Origin: Oidiodendron maius Zn
Lineage: Eukaryota; Ascomycota; Leotiomycetes; Myxotrichaceae
Length of the DNA stretch: 64,000 bases
Direction: 5' to 3'
Assembly (NCBI GenBank): GCA_000827325.1
Contig: KN832872.1
Span: 434,001-498,000 of the forward strand
A model generated the notes under the pieces. That model worked only from the letters and a program-made list of their open reading frames with translations, made no database searches and was not told the DNA's origin. Position 1 is the stretch's first letter. Each line of letters begins with the position of its first letter. Positions 53,985 to 63,868 of this stretch are shown in pieces. A program made the position numbers and the translations under genes.

Positions 53985-55528
53985 ATGCCTCTCCGAATAG
54001 CGGCAAAGAGAGGGACAGCTGTATGGAAAGCGAGCAATGCTTCCGCCGTTTCCAATGGCCTTCTGAAGAGAAATGCCGCACAGGCAAGGACAGCCTCATC
54101 GTCGACAAACCTTCCCGAGGATGTCAAAAGAGAAATCTACGTGACCAACACCCTTCTTCACAACTTTGTGAATACCTTACTGACGACTATCATATAGAGG
54201 GATGCTCAATTGCCGAATCCAGATCCTCCCTCCGATTCAGTAACAGCCACAATCGTCAAGGAACAAGAGCCTTATATGGTCAGGACATATGCTCGCCCTC
54301 CTCTCATGCTTGTGAGGGGCGAGGGGTGTTATGTGTGGGATGTTGAGAATCGGCGGTATCTGGATTTTACTGCCGGGATTGCTGTTAATGCTCTCGGACA
54401 CTGTGACCCTGAACTCAGCAAGCTGATAGCGCAACAAGTAAGTAGTCAATCCTGTCAACTAAGCATTTACTAATATATATCACGACTCAGTCGAAAATAT
54501 TAATGCATACTTCAAACTTATACCATAATCAATGGACTGGGGCGCTATCTGAGTTGCTCGTTCAAAAGACGCTCGAAGGAGGAGGAATGCACAATGCTTC
54601 TTCTGTGTTTATCTGCAATTCCGGATCAGAAGCCAACGAAGCTGCCATAAAGTTCTCTCGAAAGGCTGGGAAAGTTTTAAACCCTTCTGGTGCGAAGCAT
54701 GAAGTTGTGTCTTTCAACAATAGTTTTCATGGCAGAACAATGGGCGCTCTATCAGCTACACCCAACCCAAAGTACCAGAAGCCCTTCTCTCCCATGGTGC
54801 CAGGATTCAAGTACGGGACGTATAACGATATTTTAGCAATAAACGACCTCGTGACTGAAAACACCTGCGGCGTGATCGTGGAACCCATCCAAGGAGAAGG
54901 CGGGGTCATTGTCGCTACAGAGGAGTTCCTTGTCGCTCTGGCAGGACGATGTAGGGAGGTCAGTGCTGTCCTTATCTACGATGAAATCCAATGCGGTCTT
55001 TCTCGCACTGGGACACTTTGGGCCCATTCTACGCTCCCTAAATCAGCGCATCCGGATATTATAACCACAGCCAAAGCTCTGGGCAATGGTTTCCCTATAG
55101 GAGCTACTATTGTCGCCGATTCTATCGCTGAGAAGATTGCGATTGGTGATCACGGAACTACGTTTGGCGGAAACCCATTGGCAAGCAGGCTAGCGCACTA
55201 TATAGTGTCTCGTCTCTCAGACCCAGACCTCCAAGCATCAGTCCTTTCCAAGTCTGAGATCTTCGTGAAGAATCTTGAGAAGTTACATTCCAAATATCCC
55301 GATTTGGTGAAGGAGGTTAGAGGTAGAGGTTTGATTCTTGCTCTGCAGTTAAGCCAGGATCCAACGCCAATTGTGACAGCTGCAAGGGAGAGAGGTCTGT
55401 TAATCATTACAGCAGGCACGAATACATTGCGCTTTTTGCCCAGTTTGACTATTACGGAAGAGGAGATTCAGGACGGCTTTAGTATTCTCGACGAAGCTAT
55501 GGAAGTTGTGACTGGGGTGGGCAGGTAG
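53985..55528 (+). CDS. ARG8: Acetylornithine aminotransferase, mitochondrial
   Basis: Three exons: 53985-54140, 54198-54437 and 54491-55528, 477 residues; introns of 57 and 53 nt. The N-terminal about 50 residues ([20 protein letters not shown], then [15 protein letters not shown]) are Arg/Ala/Ser-rich without acids, a clear mitochondrial leader. Class III PLP aminotransferase motifs: [111 protein letters not shown], and the PLP lysine in [14 protein letters not shown]. It converts N-acetylglutamate semialdehyde to acetylornithine in arginine synthesis. Divergent from DAHP synthase with 292 bp between starts. Confidence 0.95.
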
Positions 55529-55847
55529 AGGAAAATTCATTCGTTGGAGGTAAACTTGCCAAGTTTAAGAAGGTTCCTAAGATATCGTAAATAGAGAAAC
55601 AACTTAGGATAATGTATATGAAGTGTAATAGAGAGAAAGTGTCATTACTGAATAACGCGTGAGACCTGATTTAAAGGCCGGGTTTCGCTGCTGACCTAAT
55701 CGGATATAGACTTCTCGATTTCACAATAAACAGATCTTTACTCTCATCTTGGGCCTTTCCTTCGATATCCTCGTTGCTAGCATTAATACACCTGTTAAAA
55801 ACATTGTAGCCCTCGATAACAATTATAACCCAAGATACGATCGACTT
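55529..55847. other. Intergenic region
   Basis: 3' flank of ARG8; the pseudogene fragments start just beyond. Nothing else recognised. Confidence 0.5.
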
Positions 55848-56335
55848 TCACCCAAGATGGCACCAGAAAGAGGTGCACCGACGAGTGATCCTATGATGCA
55901 GATCATAGAATACATTCCTATCCAGGTTCCGATTCTCGTCAAGTCGGGGGTTAAGCTGGACAGAGTGGTAGTTGGCAAAGACACAAGCCCACCCGTGCAA
56001 AACCCATAGAAGAGTGAGAACAGAACTATTGGATGGCATAGGTCTGAACGTAGAAGAGGGGACCGAAGAAACTAATGTTTCCAAAAAACATGGCGACGCA
56101 AAAGAGTGTCAAAACGACCGGGTAGACAACGCCGCCGAAACTACTCCCTGATGCGGCCAAGCCAATCGCCAGAACGTTGAAGCAACCAGTTCCGATGCCA
56201 ATACAAAGTGCTTGAGCAAGCATGATTTGCCAAAGGCGGATTAGAGAAATGGGTTAAAGGAGAGATAAGTAAGTGAATACCACAGGTAAAATAGCATGTA
56301 TGAGTAAATGGTGGAATGAAAAGCTTCTTAACCAT
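55848..56335 (-). pseudogene. Decayed MFS transporter (monocarboxylate/riboflavin-type) fragment
   Basis: Minus-strand pieces in different frames match the middle of a fungal MCT-like MFS transporter. LAQALCIGIGTGCFNVLAIG continues LAASGSSFGGVVYPVVL, then a helix FCVAMFFGNISFFGPLFYVQ, and in another frame DLTRIGTWIGMYSMICIIG followed by SLVGAPLSGAILG. The order is right, but sequence between the ATGCF-like and GIAASGSSxGG-like blocks is missing, a frame change separates the later blocks, and no proper start, first helices or C-terminal half are present. A fragment of about 490 bp of a gene that normally codes for 430-480 residues. The source copy is not in the window. Confidence 0.75.
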
Positions 56336-56760
56336 ACATATAGATGATTTTCATTATTTTACTACCGTCCTAGGGATATTTGCTGCGTTTTACCGATATT
56401 GTGTTTGTAATTATAATTTCTGGAAGACTAAGTCGGCACAGAGAAGAAGGATGAGCGAGAGATATTCTAAAATGTATTATTTCAATGATTGGTACCCTAT
56501 ATTATGCAGGCTGACTAGTGTTGATAGTAGAGTGAGTAGTGGCGCAACTACTAGTGTGTTTGACTAGTGTGTTTGAGTAGTGCGAAAGACATCCGAGTCA
56601 GTGTGGTGGAGTGGACCTGGGCTTTGGTGATAGGCGGCAATCTCCTCGCATCGCACGCGACTCTGCTTCCCACATACCACATACCGACCGCGCACAGCCT
56701 CCCCCGAGTTGGTCCGATCAGAGACGCTCAAGTTGCCCTTTTGATTTACTACGGTGAGCC
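56336..56760. other. Intergenic region
   Basis: AT-rich spacer, then the promoter and leader of the DnaJ gene. A short repeat of ACTAGTGTGTTTGA lies near 56550-56575. No gene. Confidence 0.5.
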
Positions 56761-57529
56761 ATGTCTACCAAGCCAGAGAAAGCTGAAGACGATATCGACG
56801 CATTTGAAGCTCTAGAGTCTGAGGAGAAAGAATTCGTCAAGGTAGGACCACAATGCTGCCTTTGTCATATGAGATACGAGTTCTAATATGTTTCTCCTCA
56901 CAGGATGCGGAAATAGATCGTATCTTGAAGGCATTCCGTCTAGATGCGTATGTTTCCCCGGTGTGTACAAACTTACGTGCTTCGTACTGACATTCTATCT
57001 CCGTGATAGCTACGCAGTCCTTGACCTCCAACCTGGTGTCCCTGAATCTGACATCAAGAAATGCTACCGTACTAAGTCGCTCCTCATCCACCCGGATAAA
57101 ACCAAAAATGAGCGCGCCCCCGAAGCCTTCGACCGGCTCAAGAAGGCGCAGAACGAGCTCATGGACGAGAAACATCGCGAGCGCCTGGACGAAGCCATAG
57201 CCGACGCGCGCATGCTCTTGATTCGAGATAACAAGTGGACTGTTGATAGCCCGGAGCTGAAGACCGAGCAGTTTGCGCGCGATTGGCGAGAGAAGACTAA
57301 GATGGTGCTGATTGACAACGAGCATAGAAGGCGGCGGCAAATGAAGGCTCAGATGCAAGAGGAAGGGCGAGAGCAAAAGAAAGCGGATGACGAAATGGAA
57401 GGGAGAAAGAGAAAAAGAGAACATGAGCAAGATTGGGAGAAGACAAGAGACCAGAGGATCGACAGTTGGAGAGATTTCCAAAAAGCTGGAGAGAAGAAGA
57501 AAAAGAAGAAGCAGAAGCCTCTGGGTTGA
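56761..57529 (+). CDS. J-domain protein, DNAJC8/Spf31-like
   Basis: Three exons: 56761-56841, 56904-56947 (44 nt) and 57010-57529, 214 residues; both introns 62 nt. Joined: FVKDAEIDRILKAFRLDAYA then VLDLQPGVPESDIKKCYRTK and SLLIHPDKTKNERAPEAFDR. The HPD motif of the J-domain is intact. After it come LKKAQNELMDEKHRERLDEA and a strongly charged coiled-coil-like tail ending EKKKKKKQKPLG. A mid-protein J-domain with a short acidic head and a Lys/Arg/Glu tail matches DNAJC8 and S. pombe Spf31, found with spliceosomes. It would stimulate an Hsp70; the splicing link is inference from family. Confidence 0.88.
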
Positions 57530-58281
57530 CGGCCCACGACAAGCCTAGGTTCTCCTAGTACACTTCTGGCAAGTTTCTGCGCCGATACTTTTATTTATTG
57601 TAGAGGGGTACATATATAGAGGTACGTTTGCTGAGCTCCTAGGAGTTTTTCCGTAGCTAAACGGCTCGTCGCCCTAATCCATACCCACAAGATCAGATTC
57701 TACCATGTCTAAGTGGTTAGATTATCTCATATTATACTCGATGGGCTATTTATTGTCTTTAATTTGTCGATCTAAATTATTGGAGTCTTCACTTCCAGTG
57801 TAAGTTGCTCTTAGAAAGAAATGCACGGAACAAAATTGATCCGGTATAAAACAAACGTGACTCGCCTTGAAAGCGACCTGGATTCAATTTGGAGCTTAAT
57901 CACATATTGGCTTCGTGCAAAAGCATGCGCTGGGCGACATGCCGTATACACGTACACGACCTACTCGGAATACCTTCGAATAGGTAGATATATGCTACCC
58001 CTTTCCAAAAGAGCTTCTTCCAATCGACCGCGAGTCCTGGTTGCGCCTCACTCAACACACGGCTTTCCAAAATATTACTTCCAACACTACGCTTTGTTCA
58101 TGAGGTGGGCACAGTAGTCTTCTATTCTACGTTTCAGCACATGGTGTCGTAATACGTACCACCCAATTCTTTGCGACTTCGAATTCCCACCTTCCCATCT
58201 AGTTATCGTCGTCGCTTCGATTTGCATTAGCCTCGCGCCTCCATCTTCTGTGATTCGAGTATATCCGCAACAGCTCTCAAT
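57530..58281. other. Intergenic region
   Basis: Between the DnaJ and capping-enzyme genes on the same strand. AT-rich; the frame 57821-58117 shows no motif. Promoter of the capping enzyme gene is probably from 58120 on. Confidence 0.55.
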
Positions 58282-59608
58282 ATGAGCGGCCCTCTCGACT
58301 CCATCGATGCGCCCGGGATCAAAGCAGAAGGGGATCTCCTATATACAATGCGACAGGAAGTCGCGCATCTCCTTGACAGAAAAAACTTGAATTTTCCGGG
58401 CGCACAACCTGTCAGCTTTGCCCGGAGACACCTTGAGGAGTTAACGAAACAGGAGTAAGTTACTTCTGTAGAGCCCTCGTGCCTGTGCTAAAACTTCTAG
58501 TTATTATGTCTGCGAGAAGTCTGATGGCATGCGATACCTGTTGTACCTAACGAAAGACGACAACGATGATGAAATACAATATCTTATTGATCGCAAGAAT
58601 GACTACTGGTTCATTCCCAAGGGCGGACTACATTTCCCTGTCCCACGAGACGTTGAAGGATTTCATATCAACACTCTTATCGATGGCGAGCTCGTCATTG
58701 ACAAGCTCCCCAATGGGGAGGTCCAACCCAAATACCTGGTCTTCGATTGCATGGTGTTAGATGGCAATAGCCTTATGAATAGATCCCTAGATAAACGGCT
58801 TGCCTACTTCAAAGAGCGGATATTTGATCCATACACACAGCTCCTTCGAAATTTCCCGGAAGAAAAAGCATTCATGCACTTCATAGTCGAGCTAAAGCAG
58901 ATGCAGTTCAGTTACGCGATCGAGATGATGTTTCGGAAAATCCTCCCAGAGCTTCCACATGGGAATGATGGCTTAATATTTACGTGCCGGGGTACTGAAT
59001 ATAAGCATGGTACTGACCCGCACATCTTGAAGTGGAAACCAGAAAACGAAAATAGCATCGACTTCCGTCTTTCGCTCCAATTTCCTCAGGTCCAGCCAGA
59101 TGATGTCGATATTGCAGACGGCATAACGGAGCCATATCTTGACTACGATGCTATTCCAGTTTGCAACCTGCTGGTATATGCTGGAGACGGTCGCGAGGAC
59201 CCTTGGTATGGCACAATGTACATTGAACCAGAGGAGTGGGAGAGCCTGAAATCGCTACAACAACCGCTAGATGATAGGATAGTGGAGTGCTATATGGACT
59301 CGAGAAAAAGGTGGCGATACATGCGATTCCGAGACGATAAAACAAATGCGAATCACACCAGCACGGTGGAGAGCGTCATTGAGAGTATTACGGATCGAGT
59401 TACGGAGAAGGATCTTATCGCTGCAGCAAAGGGGATTCGGGATGAGTGGAAGAGAAGAGCAGCAGAAGAGCAGGCAAGAGATAAAAAGGAAGCAGAGAAG
59501 AAGAGAGCTGCAAGCTCAGCAGGGCCACTGAATGGTGGGGCAAAGAGGAAGGCGGATGAGCAAGGTAATGGGCGGCCGAGCCCCGTTCCGCCGGGCAAAC
59601 GCGAGTAA
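58282..59608 (+). CDS. CEG1: mRNA capping enzyme guanylyltransferase subunit
   Basis: Exons 58282-58454 and 58501-59608 join over a 46-nt intron (GTAAGT..CTAG) to 426 residues. The covalent-GMP lysine is about K64 in YYVCEKSDGMRYLLYL (motif I, KxDG). Further motifs: NTLIDGELVIDKLP (III), YLVFDCMVLDGNSLMNRSLD (IIIa), ELPHGNDGLIFTCRGTEYKH (IV), HILKWKPENENSIDFRLSL (V) and KRWRYMRFRDDKTNANH (C-terminal OB part, motif VI). It transfers GMP to the 5' diphosphate end of RNA polymerase II transcripts. The end is charged and low complexity (RDKKEAEKKRAASSAG). Confidence 0.95.
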
Positions 59609-60060
59609 AAGGTAATATGGAAGGTCTACCGGCGTTGAGATTATAGGATTTGTTAGGAATACCCTCATGGGTGGACGGGTTCAAAGGCAATTGGGACACT
59701 GGAGTCGCTGGAGCCAAACCAAGCTATTTGGATAGATTTGTCGCTGTAGGCAATCCGCGCTTGAGGTGCACCAAGTCGGCAGCTAATCAGTATCATACCT
59801 TAATAAAGGAACGGGGCCTGCAGATAATGACATCCTTACTTGAGCTTTGTGAGACATTTAAAGATGTGTGCTTAGTTTCAATTGCGATCGAGGCCACTAA
59901 CATATTGGAGTTGACATTGCGATAATTTTTCCTGTTTATTTTCCAAACCCAGGAGGAAGCTCATTTTTGGAAACCGACTAGGGTATGAAGCATGCTACGA
60001 TCTTACTAACTACAGGAGATGTACAACCCTAATGCTTCACCCAGGGGAAGGTATATTCTC
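59609..60060. other. Intergenic region between convergent genes
   Basis: 3' flanks of CEG1 and the thiolase gene. The frame 59650-59925 has no motif. Nothing recognised. Confidence 0.6.
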
Positions 60061-61489
60061 TTAAAATCTTGACTCGACCTTCTTCTCCGTATCACCGAGC
60101 GCCCAGGCAGACGTCTTTGTCCTGCTTCGCACACTAGTGGCCTGCGCCTCCGTGAAGCCCTTTGCATCTACTGCTGGGTTGTAGCCCAATTTGTTTATCC
60201 TTCCAACAGTAGCACTGTCGACCGCTGAGTTCGCCTTTCCATCATAACGTTTGTACACAGTCACAACCGCGGCACCACCTAGTCCCAAATTATGCTGCAA
60301 AGCCACTTTAGTGTCCTTGACAAGACGGTTGTTGGCCCAACCTCTCAGATGCCAGACGAGCTCAGCGCACTGAGCAATACCGCTGGCACCAAGAGGGTGA
60401 CCCTTGGAGATAAGACCGCCGCTGGGGTTAATGACGACCTTTCCACCATAGGTGATGTCGCCGTTTCGGACCATCTTGTGCGCCTCACCCGGCTTGGAGA
60501 GGCCAAGAGCGTCGATAACTATCATTTCGTTTGTGGAAAAGCAATCGTGGAGCTCGCAGACCTTTACGTCTTCAGGGGTTACACCAGCTTCTTTCATCGC
60601 GGTTTGGGCAGCGAATTTAGTCATCTCGAAGCCCATGAGATCGATTGCAGAACGGGAGAACAGGCTCGGTGCATCGGTGGCCAAACATTGTCCAGCAATG
60701 AGAATGGCCTGCTCTTTAAGATGGGGACGAGCATCCAAGAACGACTGGGAAACCAGGACGGCAGCCGCTCCGCCATCAGAGGTAGGGCAACACTGTAGTT
60801 TGGTGAGTGGGGCATGGATCATAGGGGCCTTCATAATCTGCTCAAGGGTGTAGACATCCTTGAATTGAGAGTAAGGGTTCCGTTGGGAGTGCTCGTGATT
60901 CACACGAGCGATTTCAGCAAAGTCCTCCGCCTTAGCACCATATCTGGTGGGTTATCAGCATATCACTCAGTAAAGGTAAGGGGAAAAGGGAAGCCAACCT
61001 CTCCATGTACTCTCGTCCGGCGTTTCCAAACATCTGAGCGGCACCAGGTGCATTTGTGAAGCCCCGTGTCTCAACCATCATCTCGGCAGTGGTGCCGGTT
61101 GGGTTCGATCTATCATCCCAGAAGCTCTGTAGGGAGCCGGGGTTCATCTTCTCAAAGCCCACAACGAGGATGCAGTCGGCAGCACCGTGGGAGATCAGAT
61201 TCCGGGCCATATGCAGGCCCGTGCTCCCCGTCGAGCAGTTGTTGTTCACGTTATAGATTGGGATCTGGGTCATGCCGAACTGGTAGAAGACCCGCTGGCC
61301 GCAGGTGCTGTCACCGTAGCAGTAGCAGGCCACGCCTTGGTCCACGTCGTCATAGTTAATTTGAGCATCGAGCATGGCTTTGATTCCCGCCTCGAATCCT
61401 AGCTCGGTGTAGTCGACCTTGCCCCGGGGCTTGATGAATTTGGTCATGCCCACGCCGAGGACGTAGGTCGGCTCGTTGCGTCTAACCAT
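60061..61489 (-). CDS. SCP2-type (SCPx-like) thiolase
   Basis: Exons 61489-60999 and 60943-60061 join over a 55-nt intron (GTTGGC..CCAG) to 457 residues. Start chosen at MVRRNEPTYVLGVGMTKFIK; the frame is open further upstream but that part is leader. Seen: VNNNCSTGSTGLHMARNLIS with the nucleophile cysteine, ILVVGFEKMNPGSLQSF, CELHDCFSTNEMIVIDAL, NPSGGLISKGHPLGASGIAQ and HNLGLGGAAVVTVYKR. This is the thiolase class found as the N-terminal half of mammalian SCPx, here without the SCP2 domain, as in other fungi. It would cleave 3-oxoacyl-CoA in peroxisomal beta-oxidation; the C-terminus SRF is only a weak match to a PTS1 signal. Confidence 0.92.
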
Positions 61490-61745
61490 GGCGGCGGTGG
61501 ATGTTGGCGTGTAAATGAGGAATGGTACAGGGTGGTAGAAGGATATATTAGACGAAGGATAAGGAATGTAGTACAACAGATACAGTAGATACTGTACAGA
61601 CACCGCCTTGATATACCCCACAGGGGAGCCGGTAGAACCAGACTGTGGGGAAGGGGATGAACCGAGGTTGGCAGCGGTAAATGCGGCGTGGAGGAGCGGG
61701 CGCCCGCGGGTAGGATGCTGAATCTCCCCTCCTGACAGTAACTTA

Positions 61746-61770
61746 CAGTACAGTACAGTACAGTACAGTA
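61746..61770 (+). repeat. CAGTA pentanucleotide repeat
   Basis: Five CAGTA units directly abutting the left end of the transposon; the last TA of the run is the transposon target duplication. Confidence 0.9.
61769..61770. repeat. TA target-site duplication, left
   Basis: TA immediately before the left inverted repeat, matched by TA at 63738-63739 after the right one, as for all Tc1/mariner/pogo-class insertions. Confidence 0.8.
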
Positions 61771-61867
61771 ATCGTTCGGTTACGTAACCTGGCTCACCCA
61801 CTTAGCGCAGCTAAGTGGGTGAGGGAGCGCAATATGATAAGAACAGCAATATGATAATTTTTTACCC
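61771..61867 (+). repeat. Left terminal inverted repeat with internal hairpin
   Basis: In order: ATCGTTC, the palindrome GGTTACGTAACC (61778-61789), a hairpin of 12-bp arms with loop GCA (61795-61821), a pair of direct repeats GCAATATGATAA (61829-61840, 61846-61857) and a T6 run ending TTTTTTACCC. The same order is found inverted at the right end. Confidence 0.95.
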
Positions 61868-61900
61868 GGAAACCCCACCTTCCATAAATCAACGCGCACA

Positions 61901-63592
61901 ATGCCATCCAACACCACTGAAATCGAGGCTCGAATTGATGCTGCTAGCGCTGCAATGGATGCTAATCCTAGCTTGAAAGCCTCTGTAGCTGCACACCAGT
62001 TTTCAGCACCATATCAATCCTTACTTCGGCGCTGAGCTGGCATGCCACCTAGTAATAGTCGAGGGGGGCATAATAAGAAGCTAAATTCAGTACAGGATTC
62101 GGCTTTACGAGACTATATATTCATGCTCTATAGCTGCGGGACTCCAGCTAATACTGAAGAAGTCCTCTTAGCTGCTAATCGGTTGCTCTATTACTCAACT
62201 GGTGACCCTGACAAGTCAGTCTCAATACGCTGGACTAAGGCCTGGATTAAGCGCCAACATGATTATCTTGAAGCCCTGAAATCAAAGCCACTATCTGTAA
62301 AGCGCCTTGCTTCGTATATAGTAGAGGATATCGAGGGCTATTTTATGGCCTTTAAGAAGTGTAAGGACTACTGGGGGATCCAGGACGAGGATATATATAA
62401 TTTTGATGAGACTGGCTTTCAAATTGGGGTCTCATCAGGTGAAAAGGTCCTAGTTCCAAAGGATACACTGGCTGTATATACAGCAGACCCTGAAAATAAA
62501 GAGCTTATTACCTCAGTTGAGACTATTAATTATGGGGGCCGAAAGGTGCCTCCTATGATTATATTCGCTGGAGCTTATCACCTGCGTCGATATTTTAAGA
62601 ATAACCTAGACGGCAATATTACATTCGCACGATCAAGCTCTGGCTACTCAAATGATAAGCTAAGGGTTAAATACCTTGAACACTTTAATTATTATACTCA
62701 ATCAAAGAGTGTTGGCAAATACCGGATGTTAATATTTGATGGCCATGGGAGTCACCTTACTCAAGAGTTCCTAGACTTCTGCTGGCAGCACCATATTCGG
62801 CCTTTTCAGCTGCCTGCTCACACTATACACCTCTTACAGCCTCTAGATGTTGGAGTATTTCAGAGCTTAAAACATAATTTTAAGAAGGAGGTTCGGAAGC
62901 AGGTCTTCTTAGGTGCTAAGGAAATATCACGCACTGATTTCTTTGCCTTTTTTCAACATTTCCATGATAAAACCTTTAAAAATCCACGGATTCATAAGAG
63001 CGCTTTCCGGAAAACAGGCCTAATACCACTTGATCCACAGCTAGTCCTCTTAAAATTAAAGGAGTATCAGGCTCTTCAGCGCCTGAAAACACCACTACTG
63101 CCTATTCAGAGGTCCTCGCCTCCACTGCCCTCTTCTTTGCCTGGATTTACAACACCACCACCACCTGACTGGGCTTAATTTCTAACACCTTTGACTATAA
63201 GGACCCGGAAGCTAGGGGTTGAATATATTAAACAACGGCACTATAATTCCCTAGAACAAGGGATACCGATTACACCCTCTGTGATACGTGTAGCTGAAAA
63301 GATTGAGAAGGCTGCTGAGACCTCAATGTTATCTGGGGCCCTTTCAAAGCATCGTTTACAGGATTTAGCTAGTGCAGAGGCTGCATGTAAGAAGAGGAAG
63401 GATAATAGTGGTAAAGTAGTTCAAAAGTATGGTGAAATAAGGGTTTACCAGGCCCGTATACAGATTGAAGCAGAGGAGGAGGATGAAAAGGAGGTGGTTA
63501 ATATACGTCTTAAGAAGAAGGGAAAGGTCTGGCATAAAAATTATCTGAAGGTGCTGAAAGAACTAAAAGAGAGCTTTATAGAGATAATATAA
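61901..63592 (+). pseudogene. Fot1/pogo transposase with two in-frame stop codons
   Basis: From the ATG at 61901 one frame of about 563 codons spans the element. N-terminal part: MPSNTTEIEARIDAASAAMD and SLKASVAAHQFSAPYQSLLR. A TGA at 62033-62035 (codon 45) interrupts it, then SNSRGGHNKKLN begins the helix-turn-helix/CENP-B-like region. The DDE_1 domain shows the three acids in IYNFDETGFQIGV, MLIFDGHGSHLTQEF and LLQPLDVGVFQSLKHN. A TAA at 63176-63178 (codon 426) cuts off the charged C-terminus that starts LTPLTIRTRKLGVEYIKQRH. An ATG at 62042 could start a protein holding the DNA-binding and catalytic core (378 residues). Both stops could come from C-to-T change (CGA to TGA, CAA to TAA). Confidence 0.9.
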
Positions 63593-63645
63593 TAGGTATA
63601 TAATATAAGGTGGTGGTGGCGTATTAGGCTATTTAGTTGGATTCA

Positions 63646-63737
63646 GGGTAAAAAATTATCATATTGCTGTTCTTATCATATTGCGCTCCCTCACCCACTT
63701 TACTGCGTAAAGTGGGTGGGTTACGTAACCGAACGAT
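63646..63737 (-). repeat. Right terminal inverted repeat with internal hairpin
   Basis: Inverted copy of the left end: AAAAAATTATC run, direct repeats TTATCATATTGC (63656-63667, 63673-63684), hairpin with 12-bp arms and loop TGC (63692-63718), palindrome GGTTACGTAACC (63719-63730), GAACGAT. It is about five bases shorter than the left one between hairpin and palindrome. Confidence 0.95.
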
Positions 63738-63739
63738 TA
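63738..63739. repeat. TA target-site duplication, right
   Basis: TA following the right inverted repeat; pairs with 61769-61770. Confidence 0.8.
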
Positions 63740-63868
63740 TAGTAATCCGTCACACGAAAGTAGAGGGCACGTGCATTCCACGGTTAAGCGACGGCCGCTC
63801 GGTCCGGGGAGGCTGACGTAGCCTTGTGGTCTGGATGAGGTAAGGCTCAGCCTCGCATTAAGTTAGCG

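Larger units (their letters stand above)
61771..63737 (+). mobile_element. Fot1/pogo-type DNA transposon, 1967 bp, nearly whole
   Basis: Bounded by imperfect terminal inverted repeats of about 97 and 92 bp beginning ATCGTTCGGTTACGTAAC, flanked by TA duplications. It contains one long transposase frame of the pogo/Fot1 DDE_1 class interrupted only by two in-frame stops. Base composition is more AT-rich than the neighbouring genes. The element sits between the promoter side of the thiolase gene and a further ORF at the window edge. Good preservation of both ends and of the frame suggests a recent insertion. Confidence 0.95.

Noticed and set aside
57821-58117. 98-codon plus-strand ORF before CEG1
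   Set aside because: No motif and no splice partner; likely leader or spacer.
59650-59925. 91-codon plus-strand ORF after CEG1
   Set aside because: No motif; in the 3' spacer of two convergent genes.
61490-61801. Upstream extension of the thiolase frame
   Set aside because: It would run into the transposon end and CAGTA repeat; the family start matches MVRRNEPTYVLGVG.
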